A stretch of 64,000 nucleotides of DNA, taken from Sinomicrobium soli (GTDB lineage: Bacteria > Bacteroidota > Bacteroidia > Flavobacteriales > Flavobacteriaceae). Location of the stretch: NCBI RefSeq assembly GCF_003285545.1, contig NZ_QLNV01000013.1, positions 36,003 to 100,002 on the forward strand, read 5' to 3'. Position numbers and translations under genes: made by a program. Positions 1 through 8,223 of this stretch are shown piece by piece (position 1 is the first letter of the stretch; each line of letters opens with the position of its first letter). The notes below the pieces were generated by a model, which made no database searches, was not told the DNA's origin, and saw only the letters and a program-made list of their open reading frames with translations.

Positions 1-1055
1 CCCGAAAAGTCAACGGCTCCCCCCGATTTCCAGAAGGACTCCCATCCATCGGCACTCGCCGACGCCACTTGCGGGAACGAAGGAAGTTTGCCCGTATCAC
101 TACGATCCGTCGTAAAAAGGCAGCTCATCGAAAAAGAATTTTCTTCTTCTCCGGGAGCAACAATAAAATAATGCGGTTCCTTTTCACTGACCTGTGCTTT
201 CTCCTCCCAGTTCATTTTAACCGCATAGGATAACGAATCCAGCTGATGTACTACGGTGGCCCCCTGACCGGTTACCGACGACAATGCCGTTTTATGCCGG
301 CCGGCACTCCCCCGGTTGGTACCGGTATCGGCCCAGCCGGCGGTGGGATAGGGAAAACGCAGCCTTATCTTCAGACGGCCCTGCCCGATAAGCCCGGATT
401 TTACCCGGAAGCTCACCAGGTCTGTCCCCGGATCTGCAACCGTCCATACTTCCACGACCTCGTCGTCTACCCTGAATACACTTTTTATCTGCCCTGTCCA
501 GAGATCGAGTTCCTGCCGGATGTCCTTTATATCATCCGGCGTTACCATACTGCCGTCCTGCTTCGCTATCTCGAACCCGAGATTGCCCAGCTGGAGACGA
601 TGCGGGTTTTTGCGGAACCAGTCCGCAGCATCCCTGTGTCTTCCCGCTTCAGACCACTGCGAGGCATAGGTGATCTTCCGGCCGTACTGTTCATAGGTCT
701 TAAGGCTCTCCACAAACCGGTACCCCCGGCTGTTCTCCAGGCTGTTCCATCCCCATTCTGATTGAGTGCCCAGCGCAATCCCGTTCTGATATGCCGCAGG
801 AAAGGATTGCAGACCGGTAACATCAACGGTAAATGCGAAACTTCCGTTCCCTACAGACAGCGAAGCCAGGGTGTCCACTTCATTTACTTTTACATTATGC
901 CGTTTTACCAGGGCTTCCCGGTCTATGACCGCGATAGTGTTTTCCTGTTTTCTCTCCCCTTGTTTTTCCCCGCATCCCCAGGCCGGGACCAGCACAAGGG
1001 CAAGAACGGATATTCTCTTCACAAAAGTTATTAAATTCCGTAAATTTCCAATCAT
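1..1055 (-). CDS. Putative six-hairpin-type glycoside hydrolase lipoprotein, cut by the window edge
   Basis: The reading frame runs open from an ATG at 1055 to the left edge, giving at least 351 residues; the C-terminal part lies outside the window. The start is preceded by GGAG at good spacing. The N-terminus is a hydrophobic signal ending in a Cys at residue 28, with Ala at -3 as in a lipobox, so an outer-membrane or periplasmic lipoprotein is likely. The segment SVGNGSFAFTVDVTGLQSF followed by LGTQSEWGW resembles the N-terminal beta-sandwich of Bacteroidota hydrolases with an (alpha/alpha)6 catalytic barrel (GH65/GH95-like), but the catalytic domain is not visible. It is the last gene of the DUF4450 - GH43-like operon (54 nt gap), so a role in glycan breakdown is an inference from context. 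Exact family and substrate are unknown. Confidence 0.6.
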   Translation of the reverse strand, partial: MIGNLRNLITFVKRISVLALVLVPAWGCGEKQGERKQENTIAVIDREALVKRHNVKVNEVDTLASLSVGNGSFAFTVDVTGLQSFPAAYQNGIALGTQSEWGWNSLENSRGYRFVESLKTYEQYGRKITYASQWSEAGRHRDAADWFRKNPHRLQLGNLGFEIAKQDGSMVTPDDIKDIRQELDLWTGQIKSVFRVDDEVVEVWTVADPGTDLVSFRVKSGLIGQGRLKIRLRFPYPTAGWADTGTNRGSAGRHKTALSSVTGQGATVVHQLDSLSYAVKMNWEEKAQVSEKEPHYFIVAPGEEENSFSMSCLFTTDRSDTGKLPSFPQVASASADGWESFWKSGGAVDFS

Positions 1056-1109
1056 TACTCCAGGTTTTATCTTTTAAGAACTTGTTTAAATTTCTACGGG
1101 CACCACTGG

Positions 1110-2192
1110 TTATCCTTCCGCAATTTTCAGAAGGACAGCAGTCGATGTACCGTACCTGCCCCCCTGTGCCGCCGTAAAGAGGTAGGCCGGTTTTCCGTCC
1201 AGAAAAAGCAGCTGCGGCCTTTCCATCCTTCCGTACCTCCGGAGATATGAAGGAGCGGCTTTTTCCCTGATATATGCCTTGAGGGGTTTGTATCCCAAAG
1301 AAGGTTCTCCCCAGTGAATTCCGTCGTCAGATTCCATATACAATCCCACATCATCACCAAACACTCCCATATCTCTTGCCAGCATCCTGAATTTATCCCC
1401 GCGGTACCATATAAAGGCATCCTCGAACTGCGCATGATCTCCCCGCCCGGAAAAATCCACTACAGGATTGTTTTCATACCTCACATAAGGCCCCTCCAGG
1501 GTCTTTCCGATAGCCAGCCCGTATTTTCTATTGCCTCTTACCGCCTTTCCGGCGGCCTTGCGGTACTCGGCAGTATTCCAGGACTTGTAGAAAAGCCAGT
1601 ATTCGCCGTTGGGATGTTTTATAAAAGAAGGGTTGGTCGTACAATGATCGTCCCATGCCCCCGGTTCTCCTGCTTCCAGCAAGGGCCTGTCCGGGCGTTT
1701 CCACGGACCGTAAAGGGAATCGGAAGTAGCCAGTCCGATCCTTTTGGTATTGGTCTTTCCGTTAGAATTCCCCATAAAAAACAGGCAGTACTTTCCGTCT
1801 ACCTTTCGGATATGAGGATTGTGACAGGTAGTCGCATCCCAATAGTTACCCCCTCTCGGTGCCAGTACCACACTCATAAACCGGAAGGGTGCTTCCGGAT
1901 GATCGGCCACGGCGTGGCATACCTCCGAGCCGCGTATCCAGCCACTCATTGATTTTTCGGCTTTCCACCTCGAGAAAAATACGTGTATCTTTCCGTCGTC
2001 CCCTTGTATCGGGCTGTTACACCAGACGTAATATCCTTCCAGTTGCAGGCGCCGCCCTACGGGTATAAGCCGTTCCGCAAAACCTTCCGGGTTCCGGTTG
2101 TTCCATGTCCCCGGAACAGCGATCCCGGGAGCAGGAAGCAGAACTCCTGCCGAAAACAGGGATATGCGTTGTAAAAATTCTTCTCTTGTCAT
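1110..2192 (-). CDS. GH43-like five-bladed beta-propeller glycosidase
   Basis: About 360 residues from the preferred ATG at 2192; an in-frame ATG at 2234 would overlap the end of the upstream gene by 11 nt. I chose 2192 because the protein then begins MTREEFLQRISLFSAG, a normal export-signal layout. Repeated blades with aromatic-rich strands (YYVWCNSPIQGDDGK, HNPHIRKVDGKYCLFF, FEDAFIWYRGDKFR, PQLLFLDGKPAYLF) are typical of the GH43/GH32-like propeller fold. The conserved Asp and Glu residues are present but I cannot assign catalytic ones with certainty. It follows the DUF4450 gene by 31 nt, so the two are probably co-transcribed. A periplasmic enzyme trimming side chains (arabinose, galactose or related) is an inference. 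Confidence 0.7.
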   Translation of the reverse strand: MTREEFLQRISLFSAGVLLPAPGIAVPGTWNNRNPEGFAERLIPVGRRLQLEGYYVWCNSPIQGDDGKIHVFFSRWKAEKSMSGWIRGSEVCHAVADHPEAPFRFMSVVLAPRGGNYWDATTCHNPHIRKVDGKYCLFFMGNSNGKTNTKRIGLATSDSLYGPWKRPDRPLLEAGEPGAWDDHCTTNPSFIKHPNGEYWLFYKSWNTAEYRKAAGKAVRGNRKYGLAIGKTLEGPYVRYENNPVVDFSGRGDHAQFEDAFIWYRGDKFRMLARDMGVFGDDVGLYMESDDGIHWGEPSLGYKPLKAYIREKAAPSYLRRYGRMERPQLLFLDGKPAYLFTAAQGGRYGTSTAVLLKIAEG

Positions 2193-2223
2193 GTTCTGTA
2201 TTTTTATTCCGGAAACAACGGTT

Positions 2224-5200
2224 CTATTCGGCATATTGCATCAATGTAGCGCTCATCAAGCCTACAATCACATCATTGGCTACCGTTCTTACCTGCATTT
2301 TCCTCAAATTCTTTTCAGCATCCAGCGACAGGTCAAGAAGGGTTCCGGCCCCTCCGTCCACTCCGTAACCGGTAAAGCCCTTTATCGTTATAAAATCATT
2401 AAAATCGCGGGTAATCTTTCCCTCTTTAAAATACACTCTCGGTGGTTTCGGCGCTCCCGTATCGAAAGCATACCGGTCGGTAAAGTAGTCCTGTTCTACG
2501 GGCCACCAGTTTTCGGGATTGCGGAGTTGCAGTACATCCCGGCTGCCATCGTCATATTCCACAACAACCTCACCGTTTACCAGCTGGCTCTGCATGGGAT
2601 TGGTAGACCCCGCCATGATCATATACAGATGGGAGGCCTTTCCCGAGAGGGGAATCTCCACCGCTTCGGGATAATTGTCCCACATGGAAGTGTAAACAAC
2701 ATTGTGCGCCCCTTCCGCACCGGGGGTATCAAAAGGGATTCCCTGCGGACTTACGACGCGGTTGCCAGCACCGGCCTTTTTGCGCCATCCGGAGTCGTCT
2801 ATATTAACCTGGACCCCGGGATAACACCAGTTTCCTATACCGTGTAATGGCAGTTGCAGTGTCGGGGATACCGGTCGGGGCGACTTGTATTCATTTTTAA
2901 AGATATCACCTACCCGGCTGTTGTAATATTGCTTCAGATCGACGGTTTTCCACGTTGTCTCCGGACTGGCCTGCTGCTCCCAGCACAGAACTTTTTCCTT
3001 CACCTCTGTTCCGTTTTCCAGGCTGATCCGTACGGTATTGCTTCCCGGCACGAGAGTTGCAGGGGGCAACCGTACGGTGATTCCGGAATGTCCCGGGATA
3101 TGAATATCCCCGGCAGGCTGCCCCTTTCCCGGGTTTACTGTCATCCTGCCATTGATCTCTTCTCCCGTATTATTATGTATTGTGATTTCATTGCCCTTCT
3201 CATTTTCCCGGTACATATCAGGAGGCGGGATAATGGTTACCGCACGGCCCACAGAGACCTCAACGGGCAGCCACCAACGAAATTCTCCCTGTCCTACATG
3301 TACAAAAAATGTTTTTTCCCCTTTTTCCGAAGCTATTCCGGCCGACACTTCATTTTCCGAAACCGAGGGGCTGTCGAGCACCTGCTGAGGATCATACACC
3401 CCTGATATCTCCGCACCGGGAACATGAAAGTTTACCGTCCCGCCCGTAAAAGCAGTTATCGCATTCCCGCCGGATATCCCTGTCCCCTTCAGCTGTTCCG
3501 CAGGAGGGCTTCCTTCCCATTCCACCACAATATCATAGGTTTTGGCGGAGGGAGCCCGGATGACCACGGAAGGAAACCCGACAGCATTCTCCTCGGCCGC
3601 CCAGTCTGCCTCTTCTCCGTTTACCGTCACGGCCCCGACCTGGGCACCACGAGCGGGAATAACCAGTTCGAGGTCCATCTTCGTCTTAAAAGAAGGGACA
3701 ATACCGTATTCGTCGCGGTTGTCCCGGCGTTTATAGTCCAGCCTGACATCGGGAATATCGAGAGTTGCCGCTTCCCAGTCCCGGGGAAACCCGGGGCGGA
3801 TGGCGAGCTTTCCCGAAACAGCATCCGGCCGGATCCCGAAAAGCCCCTCTGCCAGGGTTCGTCCCGCCATACCTATGGGGTCTGCGAAATCCCGGTACAG
3901 TTCTCCCCTCATGGCATCGTAAAAGGAAAGCTGGTGAAACCCTCCGGGGCTGGCCCCGAGGTACATGCTTTCGGCAAGTGCGCTTTCCCAGAGACGGAAA
4001 GCTTCAGCGGGCCTGTTTCCCTGCCAGTAGGCCAGCGCGGTATGCAGTACTTCAGCCAGCGCTACATTGTTTACAGACCAGGTATAGGGTTGCCATGTTG
4101 TGGTGGGGACAAGATAGAGGCTATCCTTCCCAAGGCCGTTTGCGCGTACCGGAATACGCGGCAGTTCCGTATCCACATACCGCAACAGCTGCCATGCCCT
4201 GAAGGCATCCGGGATCCCTGCATCCATAGCGTGATAAACGGTCCATAACCCGGGATAGGGATGGAGCAAACGGTTTCCCATGATATCCTTGTATTCCGCA
4301 TACCTGCCCGGGCCGGGCATCCACAGCACCTCATTGACGGCCGCGTATATTTTATCCGCTTCCTCTGTGTATTCCGAAGGGTCTTTACCCAGTTTTTCCG
4401 CCAGAAGGGCCGCCAGGAGATTTGCCCTGTAATTGTAGGCCGAGGAATGGGTGACACCACCGCCGTTATACTGCAGGGCATCACTGGCCCAAATGGAAGC
4501 ATAGGCATCATACAGTCCGTCTCCGTCGGTATCGAAGTTCCTTTTCTCCCAGTCGAGGTGCCTTTGAAGCACCGGCCACATTTTTTCCATAAACTCCCGG
4601 TCTCCCGTCCACATCATATGGTGCAGTACCTGGTCTATAAATACCAGGTTCATATCGTAATGGTGCGGCCGGGTATTATTATTGGGATTCCGGCTGATAT
4701 AACCGCTGCTGAACAACGAGGTCCCCATCACTTCTTTCTGGCGGGCCAGCTGAAGTGCCGTATCGGCAACCACGGGCCCCGTTTCCGGACGGGTCACCTG
4801 CGAATTGGCATATCCTCCGAAATGAATCCCGGCACGGTCATGCCACCCGAGAGGATCGGCGATATAAGCTCCCCTCCACCCGTTGAGCGGCATTCTCCAG
4901 GCCACGGCACCGTGCTGATAGGCCTCTCCTCCCCATATCCCGTCGGCTGCAACCGCAAGTGCCCCTCCCAGGGTATTGATAAACGGATCAGGAGTTTGCA
5001 CCTTTACCCTGGAAGTCAGCTCCCTGCGAAATTCTTCTGCTTTCAGAAATGCCTGTTCCGGCGTCTCATTCTCTTTTGCCCCTGAGGCATTCCTGATCAT
5101 CCAGAACATGGATATGTCCGGGTCCGGCTTACTCATTCCCGAAATTAAGGGCAGGGAACCCTCCCCGGATGCAAAGAGTCTCGCCGGCGTATCCTGTTTT

Positions 5201-5922
5201 TCTGCATCGGCAATCCTGACCTCCGAGCCTGCAGGGAATATCCCGAATATTTTTCTGTTGTTAGTCCCCCCATTCCTGTTGGAAGCCGCTCCGTATTCCA
5301 GTTCGAATCTATTGCCTGAAACCCGGTACTCATTCTCCGTACAATACCCGGGCTGAAGATAGAAGACCGATTCAGGGTCTGCTCCTATATCACCGTTTCT
5401 TGAAAATTTCTTCCCGCTTGCCCCTCCGAAAGCCCAGAAAATCCTGACCTCCCCGGGAAGATCTTCCGCTTCGCTTTTCAGCACGAAGCCCTCTTCGTCG
5501 GCAAGAGGCAGCAACTGTAGTCTCACGGTCCCTTCCCCCAGCAGGCTGTCGCGTATGGCATACAACATACTTCCGGGACGGTAACGGGTTTCGATGGAAT
5601 CTGCATCGATAAGCCACTTACTGCTGTCATTCCGCACTATTCCCAATTTAAAATTTCCGCCCATACCCGGCATGTACATGGCAAATTCGGGCAGGTCGCC
5701 CGCTTCCACACGGAATGCGGAACCGGAGCCGTACAATGCACGGTTGAACCTTCTCTTTCCCCGGTAAAGCACAAAATCCTCCCCGTCCGGAAGATAATGT
5801 ACATGCCTTTCCTTTCCATGCCACCATAAAGAGGACTCCCCGGATTGCGGCCGCGAAATCTCCTTACGGCACGAGCAGAGTGTTGTGATGCATATAAGTG
5901 GTAAGAATAAAATACTGCGCAT
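2224..5922 (-). CDS. DUF4450 family lipoprotein, putative glycoside hydrolase
   Basis: 1232 residues. Residues 1-18 form a lipoprotein signal (LICITTLCSC, lipidated Cys18). The N-terminal part (WHGKERHVHYLPDGEDFVLYR, FNRALYGSGSAFRVEAGDLPEF) matches the Bacteroidota DUF4450 family. The middle, around residues 350-760, has the Trp- and His-rich pattern of an (alpha/alpha)6 barrel (GGEAYQHGAVAWRMPLNGWRG, WHDRAGIHFGGYANSQ, LVPTTTWQPYTWSVNNVALAE). A beta-sandwich C-terminal third follows. The family is found in pectin and complex-glycan loci but I know of no firmly assigned reaction. It heads an operon with the GH43-like and six-hairpin genes, and a shared 25-bp element lies 51-75 nt upstream of its start. 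Family call is solid; activity is unknown. Confidence 0.8.
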   Translation of the reverse strand: MRSILFLPLICITTLCSCRKEISRPQSGESSLWWHGKERHVHYLPDGEDFVLYRGKRRFNRALYGSGSAFRVEAGDLPEFAMYMPGMGGNFKLGIVRNDSSKWLIDADSIETRYRPGSMLYAIRDSLLGEGTVRLQLLPLADEEGFVLKSEAEDLPGEVRIFWAFGGASGKKFSRNGDIGADPESVFYLQPGYCTENEYRVSGNRFELEYGAASNRNGGTNNRKIFGIFPAGSEVRIADAEKQDTPARLFASGEGSLPLISGMSKPDPDISMFWMIRNASGAKENETPEQAFLKAEEFRRELTSRVKVQTPDPFINTLGGALAVAADGIWGGEAYQHGAVAWRMPLNGWRGAYIADPLGWHDRAGIHFGGYANSQVTRPETGPVVADTALQLARQKEVMGTSLFSSGYISRNPNNNTRPHHYDMNLVFIDQVLHHMMWTGDREFMEKMWPVLQRHLDWEKRNFDTDGDGLYDAYASIWASDALQYNGGGVTHSSAYNYRANLLAALLAEKLGKDPSEYTEEADKIYAAVNEVLWMPGPGRYAEYKDIMGNRLLHPYPGLWTVYHAMDAGIPDAFRAWQLLRYVDTELPRIPVRANGLGKDSLYLVPTTTWQPYTWSVNNVALAEVLHTALAYWQGNRPAEAFRLWESALAESMYLGASPGGFHQLSFYDAMRGELYRDFADPIGMAGRTLAEGLFGIRPDAVSGKLAIRPGFPRDWEAATLDIPDVRLDYKRRDNRDEYGIVPSFKTKMDLELVIPARGAQVGAVTVNGEEADWAAEENAVGFPSVVIRAPSAKTYDIVVEWEGSPPAEQLKGTGISGGNAITAFTGGTVNFHVPGAEISGVYDPQQVLDSPSVSENEVSAGIASEKGEKTFFVHVGQGEFRWWLPVEVSVGRAVTIIPPPDMYRENEKGNEITIHNNTGEEINGRMTVNPGKGQPAGDIHIPGHSGITVRLPPATLVPGSNTVRISLENGTEVKEKVLCWEQQASPETTWKTVDLKQYYNSRVGDIFKNEYKSPRPVSPTLQLPLHGIGNWCYPGVQVNIDDSGWRKKAGAGNRVVSPQGIPFDTPGAEGAHNVVYTSMWDNYPEAVEIPLSGKASHLYMIMAGSTNPMQSQLVNGEVVVEYDDGSRDVLQLRNPENWWPVEQDYFTDRYAFDTGAPKPPRVYFKEGKITRDFNDFITIKGFTGYGVDGGAGTLLDLSLDAEKNLRKMQVRTVANDVIVGLMSATLMQYAE

Positions 5923-5972
5923 GGTCCTGAGCTTTCATTTCGAAAGCCAATATCCCTTTTTTAAAGTGTATG

Positions 5973-5997
5973 CGCATCCTGTACAATCCTGTTTTCC
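5973..5997 (-). promoter_or_regulatory. Shared upstream element, copy 1 (CAGGAT direct repeat)
   Basis: Read on the minus strand it contains CAGGAT-TGTA-CAGGATGCG, two CAGGAT units 10 bp apart, one helical turn. A near-identical block lies at 11197-11220 upstream of the GH106 operon: the two differ by two substitutions and one base in a T run. It is 51-75 nt upstream of the DUF4450 start. A direct repeat with one-turn spacing suits an AraC-type or hybrid two-component activator; the regulator is not in the window. Confidence 0.5.
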
Positions 5998-6032
5998 GCT
6001 GCCGGTTACGGCATCAAAGCGCAATAAATGAC

Positions 6033-6078
6033 AAAAAAGCTGTCCCCGGTATTTTCAGGCACCGTGAAACAGCTTTTT
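6033..6078 (-). terminator. Hairpin terminator after the esterase gene
   Basis: An inverted repeat pairs AAAAAAGCTGT (6033-6043) with ACAGCTTTTT (6069-6078), so on the minus strand the stem ends in a run of six T. It lies 18 nt past the esterase stop and separates the GH106-GH105-esterase operon from the DUF4450 operon. It is symmetrical enough to work in both directions. Confidence 0.65.
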
Positions 6079-6095
6079 ATGTTCAAACCTTATGG

Positions 6096-7016
6096 TTATA
6101 ACCAGTCATTCATTTTCAGCCAGTTTTCCAGTGCCCGGGGCCAGGTACTTTCCGTCTTATCCGACCTCCCGGTACCATAACCGTGCCCTCCATAGGGATA
6201 TACATGCAGTTCTGCCGGCACGCCGTGGTCTTTAAGAGCCAGGTAATACCGGATACTGTTCTCTACCGGCACTACGGTGTCGTCAGAAGAATGGACCATA
6301 AAGGTCTTCGGGGTATCTTCCGAAACCATCAGTTCATTAGAGAATTCTTTCACCAGGTGCGGATCGGGATTCTTGCCGATAAGGTTATTTCTCGACCCTT
6401 TATGAGTAATCTTTTCATCCATGGAAATCACCGGGTAGACCAGCACGGAAAAATCGGGCCGGGCACTGACTTTCTTATCCACCGGGTATACCTTGGCATT
6501 GTAGTGGGTAGACAGGGTAGAAGCCAGGTGCCCCCCGGCCGAAAATCCCATGATCCCGATCCTGTCGGTTTTTATGTGCCACTTCCCGGCATTGCGCCTT
6601 ACGATCCGCATGGCTTCCTGTGCATCCTGAAGCGGGCCCGTACTTTTCTCTTCCATGATAACATCGCTCGGCAGGCGGTACTGCAACACAAATGCCGCAA
6701 TGCCGAGGCTGTTGAACCAGGCAGCGATATCCCTGCCCTCATGATCAATGGCCAGCACGGAATACCCTCCGCCCGGACAGATCACGACTGCCGTACCATT
6801 GGCCTTTTCCGCAGGAGGCAGGTAAACTTCCATAACGGGATCTGTGACCTTGCTGATACGCGGCGATTTCCCGTTACTGTCGTATTTTATTTCCTTTTTA
6901 TACGAACCGGCGTCAATAGCACCGGGTATTTTTCCGGGCCATACCTCTACGGTTTTTTGCTGTCCGAAAGAAACTGCAGAATAAAAAAATGTCAAAAGAA
7001 CCAAATGTAACTTCAT
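6096..7016 (-). CDS. Secreted alpha/beta-hydrolase, acetyl-xylan-esterase-like carbohydrate esterase
   Basis: 306 residues with a cleavable signal peptide (MKLHLVLLTFFYSAVSFGQQ). The alpha/beta-hydrolase hallmarks are in order: an oxyanion-hole motif CPGGGY (about 80-85), the nucleophile elbow GFSAG with Ser159, an acid Asp at 245 or 246 in HSSDDTVVP, and the base His278 in YGGHGYG. This is the layout of BD-FAE / acetyl-xylan-esterase-like enzymes that remove acetyl groups from polysaccharides. It is the last gene of the GH106-GH105 operon (69 nt gap after GH105), so deacetylation of a rhamnose- and uronate-rich oligosaccharide is likely. Substrate is inferred from neighbours only. Confidence 0.8.
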   Translation of the reverse strand: MKLHLVLLTFFYSAVSFGQQKTVEVWPGKIPGAIDAGSYKKEIKYDSNGKSPRISKVTDPVMEVYLPPAEKANGTAVVICPGGGYSVLAIDHEGRDIAAWFNSLGIAAFVLQYRLPSDVIMEEKSTGPLQDAQEAMRIVRRNAGKWHIKTDRIGIMGFSAGGHLASTLSTHYNAKVYPVDKKVSARPDFSVLVYPVISMDEKITHKGSRNNLIGKNPDPHLVKEFSNELMVSEDTPKTFMVHSSDDTVVPVENSIRYYLALKDHGVPAELHVYPYGGHGYGTGRSDKTESTWPRALENWLKMNDWL

Positions 7017-7085
7017 CTGTTTTAAAAATTGTTTTCACTTTCCAAGAAACTGTCTAAAGGTACATAAAAAACAAAGACGTCCTGT

Positions 7086-8210
7086 TTATGGGTTCTCTAT
7101 CCGGTATACCTCACTTCCCGCACAGAGGAAGGCCCCGAGAGCATAATCTTCGAAATCAGGGACCTTGGTATGGCTCAAAGGCTGCCCGTCTCCGGGCTCC
7201 TTCCCGGTAGACTGTACATACCCCAGGAACCCGTTGTCATGGAGGGCATCACCGACCATGGCATTCCACCCTTTAAGGATAACAGGCAGGTAAGTCTCCC
7301 TGTCCAGAAAACCGTTATTCACACCATAGGCCATCCCGTACACAAACATGGCTGTTCCGCTCAGCTCCTTTCCTCCGAAATGGGTAGGGTCGTGAAGGCT
7401 TACATTCCAGAAACCATCCTTGCGCTGGACCGGGACCAGTGCCCTTGCCATATGTTGGAGATCTTTGATATACTGATCCCTGTGTGGTGCATCCTCCGGA
7501 ATGATCTCCAGTACTTTTGCCAGGGCCATGATCACCCAGCCGTTGCCCCGGCTCCAGTAACAGTCTTCACCGTTGGGCTCCTTATACGGAGGTACAAAAC
7601 TGGCATCGCGCCACCACAAGCCGTCCTTTTCGTTGAACAGGCCGTTTTTACCATGACGGTTACGGGTATACATATACATCTCGTACATCTTTTCAAAATA
7701 CCGGTCGTCCTGCTCCAGAACGCCCATCTTTGCCAGGACCGGCATCCCCATCTGTATGGCGTCGATCCACGACCAGTCGTCGTTCTGGGGGGTATGGAGC
7801 AACATATTGGTCTGTATACGGATATTCCTGAGTTTTTCAGCACCGGGAGCCAGGTTGTACAGGTCTATATAAGTCTGTGCGGCACAATAGTTATCCGCAT
7901 TCCGGGTAGTGTTGCCTCCCCGGAGCCCCCACTGATGAAAATCGGCCCAGTCTTTGGCATAGTTGTAATATTCCTCCCTGGGATGAATGGTATGCAGCGC
8001 CATAAGCCCCTCGTAATACACTGCCCTGGTCCAGATATGGCTCGGGCGCTCCTTATTGGTAATAATGGTTTTGCCCACATCAGGCCATTTTTTCATGAAG
8101 TAGGTATTGGCCCGTTCCATCTGTTTGAGCACTCCGGCCCTGTCGGGAGGTGTTTGTGCCTGTATTATTCCGCATGCCCCCGCCAAAAGGGCAACCCATA
8201 TCTTTTTCAT
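7086..8210 (-). CDS. GH105 unsaturated rhamnogalacturonyl hydrolase
   Basis: 374 residues from the ATG at 8210, chosen because MKKIWVALLAGACGIIQAQ is a standard signal peptide; an alternative ATG at 8234 overlaps the GH106 stop. The sequence shows the GH105/YteR pattern of an (alpha/alpha)6 barrel: RPSHIWTRAVYYEGLMAL, the catalytic-type Asp150 in WSWIDAIQMGMPVLAKMG, and YWSRGNGWVIMALAKVLE. Such enzymes hydrolyse the unsaturated uronic acid left at the non-reducing end by polysaccharide lyases, usually in the periplasm. It sits 13 nt after GH106 and before the esterase, so the three enzymes probably act in sequence on lyase products. No lyase gene is in the window. Confidence 0.88.
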   Translation of the reverse strand: MKKIWVALLAGACGIIQAQTPPDRAGVLKQMERANTYFMKKWPDVGKTIITNKERPSHIWTRAVYYEGLMALHTIHPREEYYNYAKDWADFHQWGLRGGNTTRNADNYCAAQTYIDLYNLAPGAEKLRNIRIQTNMLLHTPQNDDWSWIDAIQMGMPVLAKMGVLEQDDRYFEKMYEMYMYTRNRHGKNGLFNEKDGLWWRDASFVPPYKEPNGEDCYWSRGNGWVIMALAKVLEIIPEDAPHRDQYIKDLQHMARALVPVQRKDGFWNVSLHDPTHFGGKELSGTAMFVYGMAYGVNNGFLDRETYLPVILKGWNAMVGDALHDNGFLGYVQSTGKEPGDGQPLSHTKVPDFEDYALGAFLCAGSEVYRIENP

Positions 8211-8223
8211 GATTTCTGTTTTA